Shown piece after piece: positions 47,601 to 59,497 of a stretch of 64,000 bases of DNA. Position 1 is the first letter of the stretch. Each line of letters opens with the position of its first letter. This DNA comes from Ceratodon purpureus. Taxonomy: Eukaryota; Streptophyta; Bryopsida; Pseudoditrichales; Ditrichaceae. A model generated the notes under the pieces. The model made no database searches and was not told where the DNA came from. It saw only the letters and a list, made by a program, of their open reading frames with translations. The stretch spans positions 7,541,243-7,605,242 of the forward strand of contig CM026425.1 of assembly GCA_014871385.1 (NCBI GenBank), given 5' to 3'. The translations under genes were made by a program, and so were the position numbers.

Positions 47601-50600
47601 ATGGCAAGGGACGTACAGTGCACTGATGAAGTGATGAACCACCTGAGTTCTCATCTCTGATCAGACACAACACAGTCTTAATGCTAGCTAGAATTTCAAG
47701 GAGATTGTTGCAGAGGTTTGGTGGCTATGGTGATGGAGCCAGCTTAACTCACTGCGTCATGGGACCCTGATTCTGCTTTCTGGTATGCATGGCTCTGAGA
47801 TGGGCAGCACCTGCAGCACGAAGGTTGATCAGCGGATCGGAACATGAGAGTCACACGAGGGGTTCAGAACACATGAGTTTGTAACCGATCAGCAGATCCT
47901 GTTCAAGCGCGGCAAAGTGCAAAACTACCGGTTCTACTTGATTCGTGGAGGTTTTTCCTGCGGGGAGGTTGGCAATGGGCGATTTTCAAGGGAGATGGTG
48001 ATGGAGGACGGTACTACCATGTTGGTTCCGCTGTTCGAGACCTACTTGCTCCACTGGCAGATGTGTGAGTACGTGTTTGCGAAGAGTGACAGGGACATGC
48101 TCAAGTACTGCAACCTGACGGTGGACCTGAAAAAGGGTGGGGCAGTATCATAAGCAAGGTGAGCGTTGGAAGAGATCCTCAGGAGTATCCCGGCGCTCCA
48201 GATAGATTATACACAGCTTCTGGTTCAGCAGTTCGGAGACGAGGCATACCAACACCAGGACCAACTCCCGGATGCCCGTCTCGTTCGGGTTCGAGAGGGA
48301 AGGTCAGTTCGGGGAGGATTACGTACGGCTCCGTGTAGGTGTTGAATGTGCAAGAAGAAGAAGAGCTTCGGTCCCTTAATTTAAAGGGGCCGACGTGATT
48401 GAGTGTCAATTGTTGGTCAGGCATCTCGTATCCATGTCTTGTGGATGTTGAATGTGCATTCTCGGGGAAAGGATGGCGACGTGCACTAAGTGCAGGTAAT
48501 GTTTCTTCCTCCTAGTTTAAATTGGTAGCAAGCCTTAGGATCGATCGTGTCTGGCCAGTTTTTCGAGTCGGAGAATGTTGTATCAACCAACAGCTGTGAA
48601 GACAGTAATTAACATAGTATTCGTAAAAACGTCATCGGACGGCATGTCAACATGTCATAGATGCCGTTTTCATGAATAAGGATAAGGCCGAATTGAATGA
48701 TGCTTGTAAAATGTACTTGTAAAAGCCTTTTAGATTTATAAATATTTTATCTTATATTTGGAAATTGTGAATGTGCTTTTAAAATATTTTAAAGTACTTT
48801 CTTGTATTTGAAAAATTTAAAGTAGAAATCATGACTTCTAGAAAATTGCACAGTATTTATTGTTTACACAATTTATTGGTTGCGCAATTTATGAATAGTT
48901 GTTAACCAGTGGCTATTCAAGGGAATGTGAAGAAGTAACTCGAGCAGGAGAGGTTGGATGTCGATGATGGCTGTATCAAATTTCAAACTTGGTGAAAATC
49001 ACTAAGTAACTTGGGAAGCAGATTTCGACCGTTAGAATGGTCACATTTTGAGGACTGTTAGAGGATAGAGTTAAACGAACCTTTATTGCAATTAATTGAC
49101 GCGTTCATGTGTTGGAATTAAACCTGATGAGCTTTTTGGTTTCAAGCCGTGGCAGGTTAACTATGGTGTAGCAGTGGCTGACAGAGTGTATGTATGTGAT
49201 GCAGATGTGACGTATTCGACTTCAACAAATCGGGTGTTGTTCATCCTCCAGAAGGCTACCATGAAGGCCTTGCCTGCTGCCAGAATGAAACGAATCGTGA
49301 TATGGGCGAAGAGTTTCTAGGAGAGAACGTGAAGAAGCTTGTGAGGATCCTTCGCTTCAGGGTAGGCCATAGACTGTCAGTTCTTCTCATGTAGGTCATA
49401 ACGTGCTGAATAACGTACTCTAGTCTCTTAGTATGCATAACACAAGCACATTCGAATGAGCTTGAATGATCTCCATAATCGTGCATTGTCACTCCCCCAT
49501 TTTGCATGACTTTCACAAGCATGTGTACTAGCTCCCGATTACAATCAATATGTTGCACATTTTTTTGGTTCAAATTTAATTTCGAAAGTGCAGCCAGCTT
49601 GTGAAGCTTGAAAGAATGAACTTGTGGTTTACAACTTACGATGTACTTCGATCCAGTTGCTTCTCTTCCAGTGCGATCTCTGATCAAGCAGGGATCAAGC
49701 ATCAAACTCTAAATTTATTTCGATTTTGTGATTCTCCAGAACATTTGGTTCTGGTCGACCCCATGAAACGACTGCGTACATGGAGCCTCAAACCAACATC
49801 GGCCTGGCAGTGACTGAGATTGGGTTCGGATAGCAGTTAGTGTACGAAGTGGCCGGTTGCCGCTCAAAGAACTCCTTCGGCGAAGATTGCATTGTCACGA
49901 TAGCTTCATACCAGAGGCCGTCGGCCGGGACCGGTGCATTGATCTCGGCTGTGAGCCAGTTCTATGCACGAGGCATCAGTGCTTGATCTATCTGGACACA
50001 GTACAGCAAATTCCAAACACATATGCAAGTCTCCGGCAATCTGATGCTGGTCATGCTACAGAAAATGAATCTGAATAGCTTGTGGGCATCACGTCGTGTT
50101 GGCCACATCCAAATTGCCATATTAAATCGCGCAGATCATTGATGAGATGACCAAGTTTTCAAGTGAAAGATTCCAAGGTGGATGGCCCTCATATGATGGT
50201 ACCGGTGTCACGGCGCTCATCAACTTGATGATCGACTTCAGTGGGGGAATACACTTTTGAGTGGGATCCCAGGGCTCAAGCACTAAGACGTCCAGACAAG
50301 CTCACAATAGAGATTGCATTTCGGAGATCATCGTTTTCTCAAAGAATTGATGCTTGGGAAATGTTCTTCACATGGCACAGGAAACAACATTCTATCCGGC
50401 ATATGATACCTCTGCACCTGATACCACTGCACATGAGGTTGCTGCCTGGGATTGTACACATATCATTGCACCACCTGCAGAGCCTTGGTTTGGTGCTGGT
50501 TACATGACACAATTGGTTGTGAAAGAAATACATCATAAAAGTTGGGTACTCATGAAGAATCTAGACAAAAAGAAATTCAATTATTTTTGGACTTGTCCCA

Positions 50601-50780
50601 AATGTTTTGTAAGTTTTCCAAGGTTCAAAAGTTAGAATTTTGGATACAAGGAGGCTATCAAAAAAATAATTCTATGTGCGACTATATCAAAAACCAAGTA
50701 GGAGTCATGTTGATTGGACCCAATTCCATGATGCCACTTGTTGTTTCCATGTATTGGTACACCTTGGCTTAGCAGTTGGC
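47600..50780. other. GC-normal island with unrecognised open frames
   Basis: The composition is gene-like across 3 kb. The clearest stretch is 47917-48153 (plus, 78 codons), with an open frame already running before its first ATG: RGKVQNYRFYLIRGGFSC then LLHWQMCEYVFAKSDRD. Others are 49256-49705 (minus, 149 codons) and 50354-50635 (plus, 93 codons). None shows a family motif I can name and I could not chain them. A LINE fragment has inserted at 48353. This may be an unrecognised gene, a pseudogene or captured gene pieces. Confidence 0.3.
48353..48445 (-). mobile_element. 93 bp LINE 3' end with exact 13 bp TSD
   Basis: TGTTGAATGTGCA occurs at 48340-48352 and again at 48446-48458. Between them lie an AAG-type tail, the family hairpin (CGGTCCC with GGGGCCG, 48369-48392) and the GACGTGATTGAGTGTC stretch. 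This is an extreme 5' truncation. The exact duplication points to a recent event. Confidence 0.88.
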
Positions 50781-51194
50781 CTTGCATAATTATTGGTGCT
50801 CCTGTCTTATATATTAAAGCTTCAAATTAAGATTTAGTTTAAACTAATTTAACGTGCAATTTTGAAAATCATCATAAATAATGTTTTTTTTTCCATAATA
50901 GTTAGAGTTTTAATTTTAGCTTAGATATAAATTGGAAAAATAATAAATTGTCACAATCTTCTTGTGGTTTGAATTATTTTTTATGTTAAATTTATAATAA
51001 ACAACATTTTTCTTCTCAAAATATTTTTAAATTATCTACATGTTTGTTATAGAACTTTGAATGTAGATTTCCATGGTGTTGAATAAATTCTTAAGAGACT
51101 TTTTGTATTCAAGTTCTAGAAAACTCTTCATACATAGACATATCAACATACACTGATATAAAAGGTATAAATATATATATAAATATATATATAA

Positions 51195-51238
<44 letters not shown>

Positions 51239-51447
51239 TTATATATTTATGTAAAGCTAGTACAAAATTATCCAAAAAGTTAATTTCAATTAAATCATAT
51301 CTTCATTTGCTCTAGTCAATTTGAAAAACCAATATCCAACATTATAATTCTAGAATATTTTTTTGACACTAAATTAAAGGTTCCAATATTTCAAATTGTA
51401 ATATATAAATCACAAGGTTGAACATCTTTGCTATTGTCCGTGCAACA
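50781..51447. repeat. AT-rich DNA with a near-palindromic TA tract
   Basis: At about 51165-51251, ATAAATATATATATAAATAT-type units on the left face TTATATATTTATATATTT on the right around a TA core. The tract is almost self-complementary and could extrude a cruciform. The rest is AT-rich and featureless. Confidence 0.7.
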
Positions 51448-51999
51448 TTAATCTCCTAAATTTGTTCAATCCCTACTTAGTCTAAATGATATTGAACAAG
51501 CTTAGATGAAGTAGTAAAAAGTAATATTTTGATGTGAAAGTTTGGGTACAGCAAGATTTTATTGCAACCTAACTATGTAGTGTTTAAGATGAATTTGTGT
51601 TTTTTTCTTCAAATTTAGGTAACTAAAATTCTTTTTATTTCTAAGATATCTTTGGGATATTTTGCAATGTATTCTTAACCAAATTCATACTCAAACTACC
51701 AACTTATCTAAGTTGTAGTATACATGAGTTTTATAAGGGCAAGCTTCAGAGTTTGACAAATAAACATTCTGCAGTAACTATTGAAAAACTGTTTCAATCC
51801 ACTTTGGTTTTTATGATCTTACAAATAAGAAAAATCAATGGTCCAATTTTTATATATGAGTTGTATATCAAATTAATTAGAAGATTTTATGGCTAGATCT
51901 TCCGAAAAATGTTTACATTGCGATTTATTAGAATTGAAGTAGAAAAGTGTCAATTTTGGCAAGTGTGGCTAATTTGCAATAAGGATCTTTAGGATTTAA
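51448..51999 (-). mobile_element. piggyBac-like MITE, short form
   Basis: It begins TTAATCTCCTAAATTTG and ends GGATCTTTAGGATTTAA, an inverted pair with TTAA at both ends. The body aligns with 21120-21634 throughout, sharing GCTTAGATGAAGTAGTAAAA and CTCAAACTACCAACTTATC, and with the longer copies in reverse. Confidence 0.8.
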
Positions 52000-54430
52000 T
52001 TAGAAGAACAACAATAAATTTAAAATATTTTATCTCTTACAAAGTCAAAGAGATTTTAAAATGTAATTCAAAGAAGACCATTGCAATCAAGATCCGACAT
52101 TAATATTTATAACCTCACTTATGTTGTTGTATTTTTTTATAGAAAAAGTGATAGGGTTTCTTTAAATGTCAAGAAAATTACAAGAACTTGAATTTTAAAC
52201 ATTTCAATGCAAGAATTTAAGATTATTTTGAAATTATTTTTCAAGATTTTTAGAAGTTGTATTCTAAAAGAGTGAATAAGATATGTGACTATAGAGACTT
52301 ATAATTGAAAAAAGCTCTCTTAAACATTAAAAAATTTGAAAGTTTTACCTTTTTGCATTGTAAGTGGTCATTGGACAAAATTGCTATAACAAAAATATTG
52401 GTTATGTACATTGTAAAATGTATAATGTATTGCATAGCAATATGTAATAAGGACCTTCTTTAAATCTTCAAGCATGTGCACTAGATTGGATTCCACATTA
52501 ATGACAATTTCCATGAGATTTCTAGGTACATTTAGATCAAAACTAGTAAGTGGCAATGAATGACAATGTTGCTTGAGCACCTACTTTTTGCGGCACTTGT
52601 GGTTGACATGTAGGTGTCTTTGCATGACTAGCAACATGTTGCTTTAACATCAACACTTAGGTACACCAAGGTTGCATGAGGCCTTTTCATTGGCAAAATT
52701 GTGTATGTGTGCATTGCTCGTTTTATGCTTCATCTATGTTGTACTAACAATACTTGCTTGTGATTCCTTCTAAACACAACTACTTTTAGAACAACATCAA
52801 ATCTCATCTCTACATCTTTGCAAAACCTACAAAATTGATACATATGAAAAAATATTAGTAACTCCAAACCTACAAACATTATAAATTCATAACATTGTGC
52901 TAACATTGCATAAGGAATATATGTGGCCCAACAATGTCTTATCTTTGAAAAAAAAACATTTAACAATGGCACAATCTTAATTTTTTCTTAGCCCATGCCT
53001 TTAAATTACATCTTTACTACCTTTAAATTTCTTAGCCCATGCCTTTGTAGCAAATTCCATCTTTATTACCTTGGATGCCCCTAGTAAAGTCTTCTATGTA
53101 GATCATGGATATATAACATTATTGAACAACCAATGATTTCTTGTGTCATCCACACTTTGTAGGCAACGTGAATTTCAAAACAACATCAATTGCTTCAAAG
53201 GAACTACAAGGATCATGGACTTGAATATTTTTCAATGGGATAACAAGACATACCTTCAAGGTAGAGTGACTTTCAATATCATATGACAAATTACCAAAGA
53301 TTTGATCACCTTTTGGCTCTATATTACCCTCACAAGCTACAAATGCAACATTATCTTGTAACACTACCATAATGTTGAAAAACAAAGAAAGATAGATAAA
53401 AAAGACAATATCAATGATTGCAAAACTTTATACTTCAAAACCAAGAATCATATAAACTTAGCATAGTGTTAGAGCATTTTTACTATTTAGGATGTCTCAT
53501 CGAGATCTATGTAATAAAGAGTCTAAAATATAAATTTAATTTGAAACCTACACATATCATATTTGCGAAGTACGTATGTAGTTGTGCAATATACAACTTG
53601 GCAAAAATGTATAAATGAGAGATATATCATATGGGTGGGGAGCATATAAATGAATCTTAAAATCTTAGATCTTGGATAATACTCTGGCATTCTTCAGCTT
53701 AAATATATTTGGAGCTTGTTAATTCTTAATTCTAGCACTAATACTAGGCTACTACATGAAGCTTCAATTGATAAGTTGGGTTGTTAGACTAGTGCTCAGT
53801 ATAAATCCAACTTATTTTTTAATAAGAGTTAAAATGGAACATTAAAAACCACAACCTTTTGAGCATTTATGTTGGTTAAATAGCAAAGTTGGTCTAAGAA
53901 AAATATACAAAAATCAAGAAATTATACAATATATGGACAACTAAACTTAAATTTTTGTAGAGTTGTATATTTTCAGTGAATTTTAAAGAGTCTAAAGGCA
54001 AAAGTCCTAGTAATCAATATTAAGAGGTTATTAAAACAATATTCAAGTGGATCAAAAAGCTCAAAATGACTTCCCTTGATTTGACCTTTTTTTGTGAAAC
54101 CACTTTTTAATTTATGCTACTCTCGGTTATTGATGCACTTAAAGAAGTAACATTAGAAAGGAACAAAATTACTAGTTAAATGGCATAGGAAGTGTAATAG
54201 AATAAGACAAAGGTTGAGCAAGCAAATATGAATTCTAAAAAAATAAAATTAAGCTTTCTAGACTTGTATTGAATTTTCTGTGAATTCTCAAACATCCAAT
54301 AATTAAGTTTTCCAACAATGGATAATAAATGCTTCTAAAAAGTGCCACTAACAGGCCACAAAAAGGATGATCATTCAATTATTTTATCACCAATGAGAAA
54401 CCACTCACAGTCTCACACCGACATCGAGGG
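52000..54430. other. AT-rich intergenic DNA
   Basis: Short minus-strand frames (52368-52580, 52730-52972, 53146-53385) follow one another over 1 kb and could be remains of an old coding element, but I do not recognise them. A short direct repeat with CTTAGCCCATGCCTTT occurs at about 52988 and 53031. Confidence 0.4.
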
Positions 54431-56222
54431 GTCCAACAATGTTGCCATCATGAATTATTAATGGGAGGTCTAAAACACACCGTTATCAGTCCCACACATT
54501 CATTGGCACCTCTACCTCAGGCTCAACAATTAGTAGATACTACTACTGTACTGCTCCACCTTCTCTACCATACAACCTCCTCCCAACCCATCACCCCAAA
54601 CAAACAAACACCCGGACCCTCCCACACCCGCCAAACGACGCGATCACCTGCACCCCTAACACCCGGACCCTGCCACCTCGACACCCGCCCCAAACACCCG
54701 GAACCCTTCCACACCCGCCCGCACCTCCCATACCCGCCCGGCCAGCGAGACACCCGCCAGGATCGCACCCGCTCAGAGACACCCGGACCCCGCTCACACC
54801 CGTTCGGTCGGCCAGCGAGACATCCACCCACCCGTCCGTCCGGGCACACCACTTTCTTCCCAGAGAGCCTAGGCTGAGCCTGGCCTGCCTGCCTGCCTGC
54901 CTGTGCCTGCCGTGTCCCCACGGAGTGCACTCCTTCCCTTCCCTTCCCTTCCCTTCCCTTCCCTTGCTTGCCTTGCCAACCTCGCCCCTCCGCTCCACCC
55001 CTCTCCTTTTCTTCCTCCCTCACCCGGCCTCGCGCCGGACCACCTTCACTCTCCCCACACGCCTCCAGCGCATCTCCCCCTCCCCCGCACAACACCATCT
55101 CACATCACACCGCATCGCCATCAACATCTCTCTCTTTGGAATCCGGGGTGGCGCAAGGCGAGGGGTGGAGCAGGAGAGCGGACGAGGTTGCAGGGACGAG
55201 GTTGCTGCAGGGCCATTTGTTGCGCGCTGGGCATGGCTGGCGGGGCGGGCACGATCGTCGCGCGGCGCTGAGCCGGGGTGAGACAGGGGTGAGCCTGTCT
55301 AACCAACCAACCAACCAACCGTCTGTCTTGATCTGCGTGCGTGCGGGGTTGAATTGATGGGGTTTGTTGGGGGGCGGTTTGATGGTGTGTGTGTGTTTGG
55401 GGTGGGGGGTGTTTGCTTGTTTGTTGTGGTGATTGGTGAAGGTGTTTGTTGCGTCTTTGTCGGGTGTGGTGGTGTTGGGTGGGTGTGGTGGGAGAGGGTT
55501 TCGGTGTTTGTTGTGGGTTGTGGTGGTGTTTGTCGATCGGGCGTCGTGGTGGGTGTCTGTTGCGGTCACGGGTTTTGAGGGTCGTTTGGAGTTTGGGGAG
55601 GTGAGCGTTGGCGAGCGAGGTTGATTTGGTGGGGTGAGGATGATATGTGTTCGTTCTTTGAGTGAGGAATGTTAATTTGGAATGGTTTTGGTTTGCTTTG
55701 GTGGGTTGGGTGATTGTGGAGGCTTTTTGGCGTTTTGATGTTGGGACGGGAGGGTAGGCGAGGGGCGGTAGGGGATGAGCGAAGAATGGGAGTGTTTTGA
55801 GGGTTGTCGGGAACAGAGGAGGGAAATTAGGGCTAGCGTTGGGTTGATGGTTGTTGATGATCGATGTTGATGGGGCTTTGGGAGGGGAAATTCCGTTTGG
55901 GTGATGAGTTATCAGTTCTTGTTGACGGTGGGTCTGCCTGATGGTGACTCGTTTTTTCGGTGGGTGATTATGTATGTAATGTTTGCAGTATGTGATGTCT
56001 GTGAAGGTCGGGGGATCTGGTCTTGGGTTGATTGATTGTTGCGCGAAGTTCTACTCTTGGTCTTTTCGTTTTGCGATGTCTGACTTCCCCATTTGCTGTT
56101 GAATCGGTGTGCGCCTGATTTACTATGAGAGGAGAGATGTAAGGCGATAAATTAGGGTTGGGATATGATGTGAGACGTGCCGACGTGTCTTTTCTGGTCT
56201 GACGTTGGTTTGGTTTTCGCAG
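54430..56222 (+). promoter_or_regulatory. GC-rich promoter and leader region of the A20/AN1 gene
   Basis: Composition changes sharply at about 54430. 54606-54850 is a degenerate minisatellite built on ACACCCGGACCC and GGCCAGCGAGACA units. GCCT repeats follow at about 54882-54903, CCCTT repeats at 54931-54965 and CCAA repeats at 55301-55320. CT-rich tracts like these commonly lie around plant transcription starts. From about 55340 the strand becomes G/T-rich as expected of an intron, ending in a GGTTTTCGCAG acceptor at 56222. The donor and transcription start are not fixed. Confidence 0.5.
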
Positions 56223-56372
56223 GAAAGGGCGTCTTCGGAAGAGTGAGCTGGAAACTTGGATCTGGTGGAAACCGGGATTCTACTTCTACTTGAGAGATTG
56301 TGCCGCGGCAGAATTGATCATATACTCTTCACTTGCTGTGCGGCATCCTAAGCTTGCCAGGAAGCGCTAACC

Positions 56373-56477
56373 GTGAGTTGATTTGGACAGTTTGAGGAGG
56401 GTACATCTCCATTTGGGTTGACGGGTTTGTATCTATAATATCGATTTTATAGTGTAACATTTCTTGGGTTTACATAG
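56373..56477 (+). other. Probable 5'-UTR intron just before the start codon
   Basis: GTGAGTTG at 56373 is a good donor and TTTACATAG at 56469-56477 a good acceptor, two bases before the ATG. Together with the upstream acceptor at 56222 this implies a leader exon at 56223-56372. Leader introns with an intronless coding exon are usual for this gene family. Confidence 0.55.
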
Positions 56478-56479
56478 CC

Positions 56480-57028
56480 ATGGCTCAGTACAGTCGAAAG
56501 CAGGACACTGAGGAGACGAACTGCCAGTCTCCAGAAGGGCCCGTGAGATGCACCAATAATTGTGGTTTTTTTGGAAGTGCTGTTACTCTGGGGATGTGTT
56601 CGAAGTGCTACAGGGACTTTGTATTGACTCAGGCGAAGGCATCATCTGCTAAAACTGCGGAGAAAGCTGCGCTGGTCTCTACATCTGAAGAAAATTTTGG
56701 TCCAGAAAGGGCACAGGAGGAGAGCTCACATTTGACACCCAATCTCTCAATTGGGCAGCCTGAATCTGGAGGTGCATCGTCTGGGGCATCATCCGGGGCA
56801 TCATCAGGGTCAGGTCAGGATCCCTCTCGGCCGAAGCCCAACCGATGCTTCTCTTGCAAGAAACGAGTGGGCCTGACAGGGTTTGAGTGTCGATGTGGCA
56901 ATCTATTTTGTTCTGCACATCGGTACACCGACAAACATAGTTGCCCTTTCGACTATAAGGCGGCCGGTCAGGATGCAATTGCAAAGGCCAACCCAGTGGT
57001 GAAAGCTGATAAGATGAATAAGATCTGA
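56480..57028 (+). CDS. A20/AN1 zinc-finger stress-associated protein (SAP)
   Basis: The 182-residue protein has the standard plant SAP layout. An A20 finger has C24, C28, C40 and C43 in the CTNNCGFFGS...MCSKCYRDF context. A low-complexity Ser/Gly linker (three GASS-type repeats, about residues 95-112) follows. A C-terminal AN1 finger has C123, C126, C137, C139, C144, H147, H153 and C155, followed by the typical DYKAAGQDAIAKANPVVKADK tail region. In plants this family binds ubiquitin or acts in stress signalling, with varied reports of E3 ligase activity; the role of this member is inferred from architecture. The coding exon has no intron, as in most relatives. The ATG lies in a CCATGG context. 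All zinc ligands are present, so it looks functional. Confidence 0.95.
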   Translation: MAQYSRKQDTEETNCQSPEGPVRCTNNCGFFGSAVTLGMCSKCYRDFVLTQAKASSAKTAEKAALVSTSEENFGPERAQEESSHLTPNLSIGQPESGGASSGASSGASSGSGQDPSRPKPNRCFSCKKRVGLTGFECRCGNLFCSAHRYTDKHSCPFDYKAAGQDAIAKANPVVKADKMNKI

Positions 57029-57560
57029 GCTTCAGAGCGGTCAGATTGGGACAATGGTGTAAGTTTAACAAGGTCAACTTCCCGTCGAACTGTAGTAGAG
57101 TAGGATTTGGTTTTCGTGGAGGGACAGTGGAGATCTGCAACCTCGAGTATCTCTGACCTGGCTCCGAACAGTAGCAGGAAGTGCAGGTTATGATGTCTAC
57201 GTACGCATAAGGTAGAATTTTGGTGACTGCGTGTACAACACGAGCGAATGGCAAGCTCTTGTGTCTCTTCTTTTGACTGGGCTACTATTTTGGCCTTGGG
57301 GCGTCTGGTTTCTTAATTGTGTCACCCGTGCAGCTGTTTTGTTGCTTGGGGATGCGACGTCGAGCAATGTATCCTGCTACATTGTGGCATCATCATATGG
57401 ATGCTCATGTTGTATATATGCAGTAAAAATGACGTTGCAAACTTTGTAACTATGCTGCCGCCTTCGTTTTGTGCACTTAAAAAAAATTCTTGCATGTGGG
57501 GATGCTTCATTTCGAAGATTCCCGTAAAATAAAAGATGTCCTTTGCCCATCCTCGATTCA
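57029..57560 (+). other. 3' UTR of the SAP gene with poly(A) signal
   Basis: T-rich, non-coding sequence follows the stop codon. AATAAA at 57528-57533, about 500 bp after the stop, is a candidate poly(A) signal. The actual cleavage site is unknown. Confidence 0.5.
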
Positions 57561-58270
57561 GTTCTTATTATCAGGGACGTCTGAGTTTACTTCCTCATTA
57601 GAGCTTGGTTGGTTTGATGATTGTGCCTTCGTGCTCACCATGAGAGTATCTAATCTTCCTGTTATTAGCGATCGACGCTGTTGAGAGATACTTCTATATC
57701 TGTTGGGGAAGCTCCTTTGTCTGTCCAAGAATCTTTTGAGCAAGAGGTTTAGAATTGGACTTGGATGTACTCCGGAACGCTGAGCATTCCAACTTGCAGC
57801 ACCTAAGCGTGTCTCCGAGTGTCACTAAATCTTCAGCAGTTGTGTCCACGCCCAAACACTCTGGATTACACCTGGACAACTTCTTAATCTGTCGCAACTG
57901 TGTCCAAGCTTCGAGGTTTTCCATCATGGCTGAGTAATGTGTAATAATCGTGACAAGACCTAGAACTGACCGCCTAACCAACAAACGCATAATTCCGTCA
58001 TTGGAGACTTGAACTTCATTCTCACTAACCGTCTTATTATCGAAAACGTCCCTTCACGTCATGCTTGTCAATTTGATGGTCCACACTATGTCGACGTAAA
58101 CTAGCGTTGTAATTTATCACCGGTGCTAACTAGCTGACGATGCAGTGGCAGGTGTAGTGGCCACTGGACATGCTATCGATCATCTTTTGCACTGTCAGCA
58201 AAGAAGCAAGCGCCAACAAACGATCATGTGCTGCACAGCGACGACATCACTCGTTTCATTTGATACCCAT
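57561..58270. other. Intergenic DNA, no gene recognised
   Basis: Frames of up to 98 codons (57694-57990, minus) show no motif. Composition is balanced and no repeat was matched. Confidence 0.4.
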
Positions 58271-58582
58271 GGTAGCAGCACCTATTTTCGGACACTTAAG
58301 GAATTCACTATACTTGAGGAGGTGGAATGAGTGGCTTCCTATTTTACAATGATTAACAATAAGGAAAAACAAAGTTTCCCCATTTTTGGGATATTTATAA
58401 GCACTTACAATAATAACTACAAATTTTGGAAGTGACCAACATAGGTTGACCTATAGCCGGACACCCTTTTGCATGTACGCACGGGATACATTATAGGTAA
58501 TTATAGGGTCATCAAATCTCCACTGCAGCAAGAATCTAGGGTGTACGCCTTTATGAGGGGGGCGCCTTTAGGTGCTTACACC
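58271..58582 (-). mobile_element. Short TIR MITE, copy 2 of a pair
   Basis: The ends GGTAGCAGCACC and GGTGCTTACACC are imperfect mirrors. The reverse complement aligns with 26742-27060 across the whole length. It shares GATTTGATGACCCTATAATTA and a GGTCACTTCCAAAATTTGTA-like stretch. It has no coding capacity. Confidence 0.65.
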
Positions 58583-58728
58583 ATACAATGTGCCTCCATT
58601 TCCATCTGGACCACCAAGCTTCAGTCACGAATCATGCGAAGCTACTAGCTGTAGCACGGTCATTATAGGGAAGTTGTGACGTTGAGAGGTAGTGTAACTC
58701 GGATTCCATAATCATCAGCATTATTGCT

Positions 58729-59497
58729 TTAAACCCTAAACGCCTAAACGACCAAAAACTGGTCGTTTTCATTTTTCCAAGTTCCAAAACTGTCATCCAA
58801 ATGACAATTTTTCCTCTATTTTTTTTTTTTTTTTTACGTGGTAAAGTTGAGAGAGATCTGTCTAACCTCATTAAAAAATTCTCAAAATAATAATTTCATG
58901 AATTTTGGTGCCTCCTTAAAGTCAAAAAGATCAATACCGTGTGTGTATTCAAAAATTCCTTGATACACACAGCTGAAACACAATTTTGACTATCCGGATG
59001 ATATTTTTTGCAGTTGAGGTAAACTAATGAAATGTAGTTTGGAAAATCTATTTTCCAGTCCAATTTAAAATTTTGAAAAATACTTAAAACTGAGTGATTT
59101 ATAGCTGGTATAAGATGAAGGGGTATAACCGTGGCTACTTCTTGATTTTCTACGGTTTTAGGTTTTTTCATCATATTTTTGATTTAAAACATAATTTTTA
59201 AGCACAGTAACTAATATAAGGTGTTTGGTTGTCATATTCATCTATGGTAAATATTTCATAATTTTTTAGTATAACCTATATTTGATATGAATTTTCTTTG
59301 TTTGTTTTGATTTGAAAATTTATATTAATTACATTTTAAAACATTTAATTTTGATAAAATTATTTCTTGTAGATAACATGTATATCTAGCTAAGAAAAGT
59401 TTAAAATTCATATTTTACATTATTTATAGTAGTAGAATAGAGCATCCAAAGTCAAAGTCTATTTCCGTGGTCATAGGCTCAGGCATTTGGGGGTTAC
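58729..59497. mobile_element. Eroded piggyBac-like MITE
   Basis: The left end TTAAACCCTAAACGCCT and the right end AGGCATTTGGGGGTTAC resemble each other in mirror image, with the last TTAA changed to TTAC. It has the usual size and AT-rich interior, but the shared GTAAGATCTT block is not evident. Call it tentative. Confidence 0.5.

Noticed and set aside
54461-55569. Several long overlapping open frames on both strands before the SAP gene
   Set aside because: They lie in C- and G-rich repeats where stops are rare, overlap in many frames and show no domain.
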